Shown: one piece after another, positions 61,513 to 64,000 of the stretch
How positions within the stretch are numbered: position 1 is the first letter of the stretch
How the letters are laid out: each line of letters begins with the position of its first letter
Assembly: GCA_963753185.1 (NCBI GenBank)
Contig: CAVWBO010000007.1
Coordinates: 1,860,001 to 1,924,000, forward strand
Origin: SZUA-442 sp963753185
GTDB lineage: Bacteria; Actinomycetota; Acidimicrobiia; Spongiisociales; UBA5794
Direction: 5' to 3'
Length of the DNA stretch: 64,000 nucleotides
Translations under genes and position numbers: made by a program
The notes under the pieces: model-generated
What the model was told of the DNA's origin: nothing
The model's input: the letters and a program-made list of their open reading frames with translations, nothing else
The model's database searches: none

Positions 61513-61926
61513 ATGGCAGGCAGGAAGCCGCCACTCGGAATTCAGGTGATCACGATCCTCATGCTCGTCGGGGCGATTCTCGACATCGCTGCGGGGATCT
61601 TCCTCCTCATCGAGAGCGGGCCAGTTGCCGAGGCCGCGGAGGTGAGCGAGTCGGCCATCACGGGCACAGCGATCGCCATGCTTGTCATGGGCGTGGTCAT
61701 CGGCCTCCTTGCTCTCGGACTGAGGTCGGGAAGCAAGGGCGTCCGCCTGGTCATCGGCGTCGTGATGGCACTGCGGATCGGTTTCTCGATCTACGCGGTC
61801 ATCGCGCTCCCCGGATCCCGGTTCGAGGGAGTCGTGACGGGCATCATCGCCCTCGTCGTCCTCTACTACTTGTACGCGGATGAGGATGCGAAGGCGTTCT
61901 TCGAGGACACAGCACGCCTCGGCTGA
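61513..61926 (+). CDS. Four-helix membrane protein
   Basis: 137 residues with helices at QVITILMLVGAILDIAAGIF, AIAMLVMGVVIGLLALGL, LVIGVVMALRIGFSIYAVIA and VVTGIIALVVLYYLYADED. It starts MAGRKPPLG after CCGGGGGT. No family function is known to me; the helix pattern resembles small DUF-type actinobacterial proteins. A strong terminator lies 18 bases downstream. Confidence 0.75.
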   Translation: MAGRKPPLGIQVITILMLVGAILDIAAGIFLLIESGPVAEAAEVSESAITGTAIAMLVMGVVIGLLALGLRSGSKGVRLVIGVVMALRIGFSIYAVIALPGSRFEGVVTGIIALVVLYYLYADEDAKAFFEDTARLG

Positions 61927-61944
61927 GACCTGAGCGACGCGCAA

Positions 61945-61976
61945 GAGGGCCGCTCCCCCGGGGGCGGCCCTCCTTT
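61945..61976 (+). terminator. Intrinsic terminator after the four-helix protein
   Basis: GAGGGCCGC on the left pairs with GCGGCCCTC on the right, with C5/G5 runs extending the stem inward, and CCTTTC follows. It closes the transcript of the preceding gene and marks the boundary to the degraded region that follows. Confidence 0.8.
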
Positions 61977-62235
61977 CGTCCTGACCAGTGTCAAAGAACC
62001 ATCCGCAATCGCCCTTCACACACGGTCCGTGCTTCACGACGAGTAGGCGGCGCCGCCAAGCCGTGAAATAGAGCCGAGATGACCGAGTGGGGGCGATTCA
62101 CGATCGTCTGAGGCTCCACATCGATGGCAATCTGGGTTCACGCCCACCGTGCATCGATGAGCTGCTGGACAATGGCCCTGGCTTCGCGAACCTCGGCAGC
62201 TACCTCAAGGGTATGTTCGACAAGGTTCCTGGAAG
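61977..62235. other. Gene-poor stretch before the recombinase fragment
   Basis: About 260 bases with short frames but no ribosome sites or recognisable domains. It may be the eroded 5' part of the recombinase gene, though I cannot align it to that family. No tRNA gene or clear attachment-site repeat was found. Confidence 0.4.
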
Positions 62236-62469
62236 ATGGTCGCCGCGCAGCTCAAGTCCAAGAAGGCCTACCGCACAATCGGGATACCCGCATTCCTATG
62301 CGAGGAGCTCGCAGCTCACTCGGCCCAGTACCCATCCGAGTCGGATTTCGTGTTCTCGCACGCCCAGGGCGTTCAATGCCGCAGGCGCCAGAACCGTTGC
62401 ACGGATTCTCCCGCACCGTGGCACCAACCCGGGGCTGATCTCAACCTCACAGCGGTTTCGCCGTTTTGA
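62236..62469 (+). pseudogene. Fragment of a phage-type tyrosine recombinase
   Basis: The frame reads AAQLKSKKAYRTIGIPAFLC, EELAAHSAQYPSESDFVFSH, AQGVQCRRR. This is the middle of the catalytic domain of XerC/phage-type integrases: the Lys-containing beta-hairpin (TKTKaSRRTVPLP in typical members) followed by the EELAAHLA helix and the VFT..G.P.RR strand. The upstream Arg region and the downstream HxLRH and Tyr parts are missing, so it is inactive. It marks an old integration event. Confidence 0.6.
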
Positions 62470-62694
62470 ATGGCGAGGTCTCCGTGGCAAATGGAAAACA
62501 GATCACAACGGTTTGGCCATCTCCAGCGCAGCCACCCTCGGTGGCCGCTCGGGCCGACGATGCCACCCGCACACGTGCCGATACTGAGCACTCTGCGCAA
62601 TGATCGTTCGTGTACCCGATTGGTGCTCTGCGCTCAGGCCCTTTGCCGCAACAAGACCCAATTCGCTTCGCGCCAGATGAACCGTGCAGTCGCG
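62470..62694. other. Intergenic stretch with no feature seen
   Basis: 225 bases between the recombinase fragment and the next gene's 3' end. No integrase C-terminal motif (HxLRH or the Tyr region), repeat or hairpin was recognised. Confidence 0.35.
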
Positions 62695-63363
62695 TCAAAC
62701 GCTGTCGTCGTACCGAGAGACATCCTCCCGTTGCCCCTCGGTATTCATCCATCCCACCTCGGTCGAGAGGAGGTCGAGATACGGACTCGGCGTTCCCCGC
62801 TTGTCGTCGACGTAGCCCTGCCAAGCCTGCGTTAGTTCGGGCTGGCTGCGCAGGTGCCTGCTCACGACGGCGACGAAGTCGGCCTCGTCGCCGAGGTCGG
62901 GAGCAGCTCGCTGGAAGTGCTCTCTGATCGATAGGCCGCTGGTCCGCCACGACTCGGCGATCGTGCAGGTTGCATCAACCCAAATAGCGTGGCTATCCCT
63001 GCTCGACACTTGATGATCGTCCCACGTGATCAGGACCCATGAGTATCCGTCGGCTACCAACTCGGCTACCAACGGTCGCCGGAGCGCTTCGATCGCGGCA
63101 CGGCGGCCGTCCTCGGCAGCAGTAGCGGGATCTATCGGTTCGAAGGAACTCCACGGCACCTCGGTGGCAAGCTGCGTCGATCTCTCGATCTGCACCTCGG
63201 GGCCATCGCTTCGCAGATCGAGTCCGAGAATGACCCGGTTGGCCGCTGCCAACGCGTCGACCGCCGCCTCCGCACGATCGAACGGCCACATCACCTCTTG
63301 TCCCGCACTCACTCTTATGGCCGAGCTCTGCACCCGTTCGGGGAGGAAAATCAGGTCACGCAT
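62695..63363 (-). CDS. Hypothetical soluble protein
   Basis: 222 residues, no recognised family. ATG at 63363 (MRDLIFLPERVQSSAIRV). Notable parts: QEVMWPFDRAEAAVDALAAA, NRVILGLDLRSDGPEVQIER, GYSWVLITWDDHQV and SWRTSGLSIREHFQRAAPDL. Trp-rich, no membrane segment or signal peptide. Its position next to an integrase remnant at the edge of a gene-poor region suggests an acquired accessory gene. Codon use looks like that of neighbouring genes. Confidence 0.6.
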   Translation of the reverse strand: MRDLIFLPERVQSSAIRVSAGQEVMWPFDRAEAAVDALAAANRVILGLDLRSDGPEVQIERSTQLATEVPWSSFEPIDPATAAEDGRRAAIEALRRPLVAELVADGYSWVLITWDDHQVSSRDSHAIWVDATCTIAESWRTSGLSIREHFQRAAPDLGDEADFVAVVSRHLRSQPELTQAWQGYVDDKRGTPSPYLDLLSTEVGWMNTEGQREDVSRYDDSV

Positions 63364-63639
63364 GGACGGACGATACCTGCGCTTGACTGGGCGTAGGCAG
63401 GCGGCCCATAGCACTCAGCGCCTCGCGCGATATCGCGCACCCACCCGCGCCCTCGAACCCGCAATCCCAGACGCATCACAAACACGGGACTGACCACTCG
63501 CAGTGATTCAAACCATTGCTTCTGCGCGGCGGAATCGCGTCGTAGACCTCGGGCGACCGCGTCCTCATCGCAGGGATAAGCCGATCAATGGGCGGTCTTG
63601 GTGTGGCTCGCGACGCATCCCAACCGAGCGTCCTTGGTC
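63364..63639. other. Intergenic stretch, promoter region of the hypothetical gene
   Basis: 276 bases with no convincing gene on either strand. It should contain the promoter for the minus-strand gene at 62695-63363. No terminator-like hairpin was recognised after the partial gene to its right. Confidence 0.35.
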
Positions 63640-64000
63640 CTAAGGGCAGACGTATTGGGTGACCGCCACCGGCCAGGACACAACCTCGCCAGGGGAACGC
63701 TCGTCGAACACGAAATCGTCTGTCTGGAAGTGGACCTCGTGGTCCATCTGGAGTGGTCCCGGCACGAAGCGGACGTCGAACGTGAACGCGGTGTCGGTGC
63801 GGTCTATCGCCTCGCAGTCCACGATGTCATACGTCGCGATGACGATCGCTGTTCCGTTCGGAGGGATTAGTGCCGCCTCCTCGAGCGCTGGTTGTGGCTG
63901 ATCGGCGATCTCGACCGAGACCAGGGCGAGACCGGGGGACGACTCGACGCCAAGGATCTCGATTGTCCTGGCGCCGTTGTTCGTCAGTGCAAACCCGATT
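63640..64000 (-). CDS. C-terminal part of a probable secreted beta-sandwich protein, cut by window edge
   Basis: The open frame continues past 64000. The visible 119 residues read GFALTNNGARTIEILGVES, PPNGTAIVIATYDIVDCEAI, TFDVRFVPGPLQMDHEVHFQ and end VVSWPVAVTQYVCP. Alternating hydrophobic strands with LTNNG turns and two Cys residues look like an Ig-like or DUF-type beta-sandwich outside the cell. Neither its N-terminus nor any signal peptide can be seen here. Confidence 0.6.
   Translation of the reverse strand, partial: IGFALTNNGARTIEILGVESSPGLALVSVEIADQPQPALEEAALIPPNGTAIVIATYDIVDCEAIDRTDTAFTFDVRFVPGPLQMDHEVHFQTDDFVFDERSPGEVVSWPVAVTQYVCP

Noticed and set aside
1..64000. tRNA, rRNA, CRISPR arrays or complete insertion sequences
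   Set aside because: No cloverleaf with a T-loop, no evenly spaced repeats and no transposase were found on reading both strands. tRNAscan-SE and a repeat finder should confirm.

Overview
The window is a GC-rich actinobacterial chromosome segment with short intergenic gaps, many 4-base gene overlaps and frequent GTG starts. Three things point to Actinomycetota: the gene order thrS / CDP-alcohol phosphatidyltransferase / acyltransferase / GT4 mannosyltransferase / pdxS-pdxT / yebC / ruvCAB / queA-tgt / yajC-secDF / relA / hisS / aspS, a MshD-like mycothiol synthase, and apparent phosphatidylinositol-mannoside genes. A deep-branching class such as Acidimicrobiia is my guess; the sequence alone does not prove it.

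Layout. 1-17892 (minus strand) is a long housekeeping run: two tRNA synthetases, stringent response, protein secretion, queuosine, Holliday-junction resolution, PLP synthesis and the start of PIM lipid synthesis. Citrate synthase stands alone on the plus strand (18019-19311). 19334-24520 (minus) holds an MMPL/RND exporter, its small partner and thrS. 24564-28494 is mixed: a phosphotransferase, a zinc-ribbon microprotein, MshD, a patatin and a membrane protein. 28454-34788 (minus) holds a ROK sugar kinase, class II DAHP synthase, an aldo/keto reductase, an MFS pump, a DUF1704/MATCAP-type metallopeptidase and a 47-residue lysine-rich protein. A secreted UshA-type nucleotidase with a repeat domain and a strong terminator follow. 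37677-43813 (minus) has an ABC1 kinase and a polyphosphate-type set (CYTH-Ppx fusion, 19-codon micro-ORF, CYTH protein, membrane protein). 44087-45734 is a KhtT/KhtU-like antiporter pair.

The right third is more accessory. It holds a LuxR/MalT-type regulator between two carboxymuconolactone-decarboxylase-like genes, an MFS/MarR pair with a palindromic operator on the start codon, an internally deleted flippase gene, acetolactate decarboxylase, RF3, a nucleotidyltransferase remnant, an orphan sugar-binding lipoprotein overlapping a DUF389 gene, and a kinase-flippase fusion followed by a PAP2 phosphatase. It ends with a decayed tyrosine-recombinase fragment and unrecognised genes.

Caveats. Three otherwise intact genes (aspS, CYTH-Ppx, PAP2) are each broken by one apparent extra G/C, which suggests sequence errors rather than gene death. 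RuvB has no ATG/GTG/TTG start and lies in frame behind the RuvA stop. I saw no rRNA, tRNA, CRISPR array or intact mobile element.
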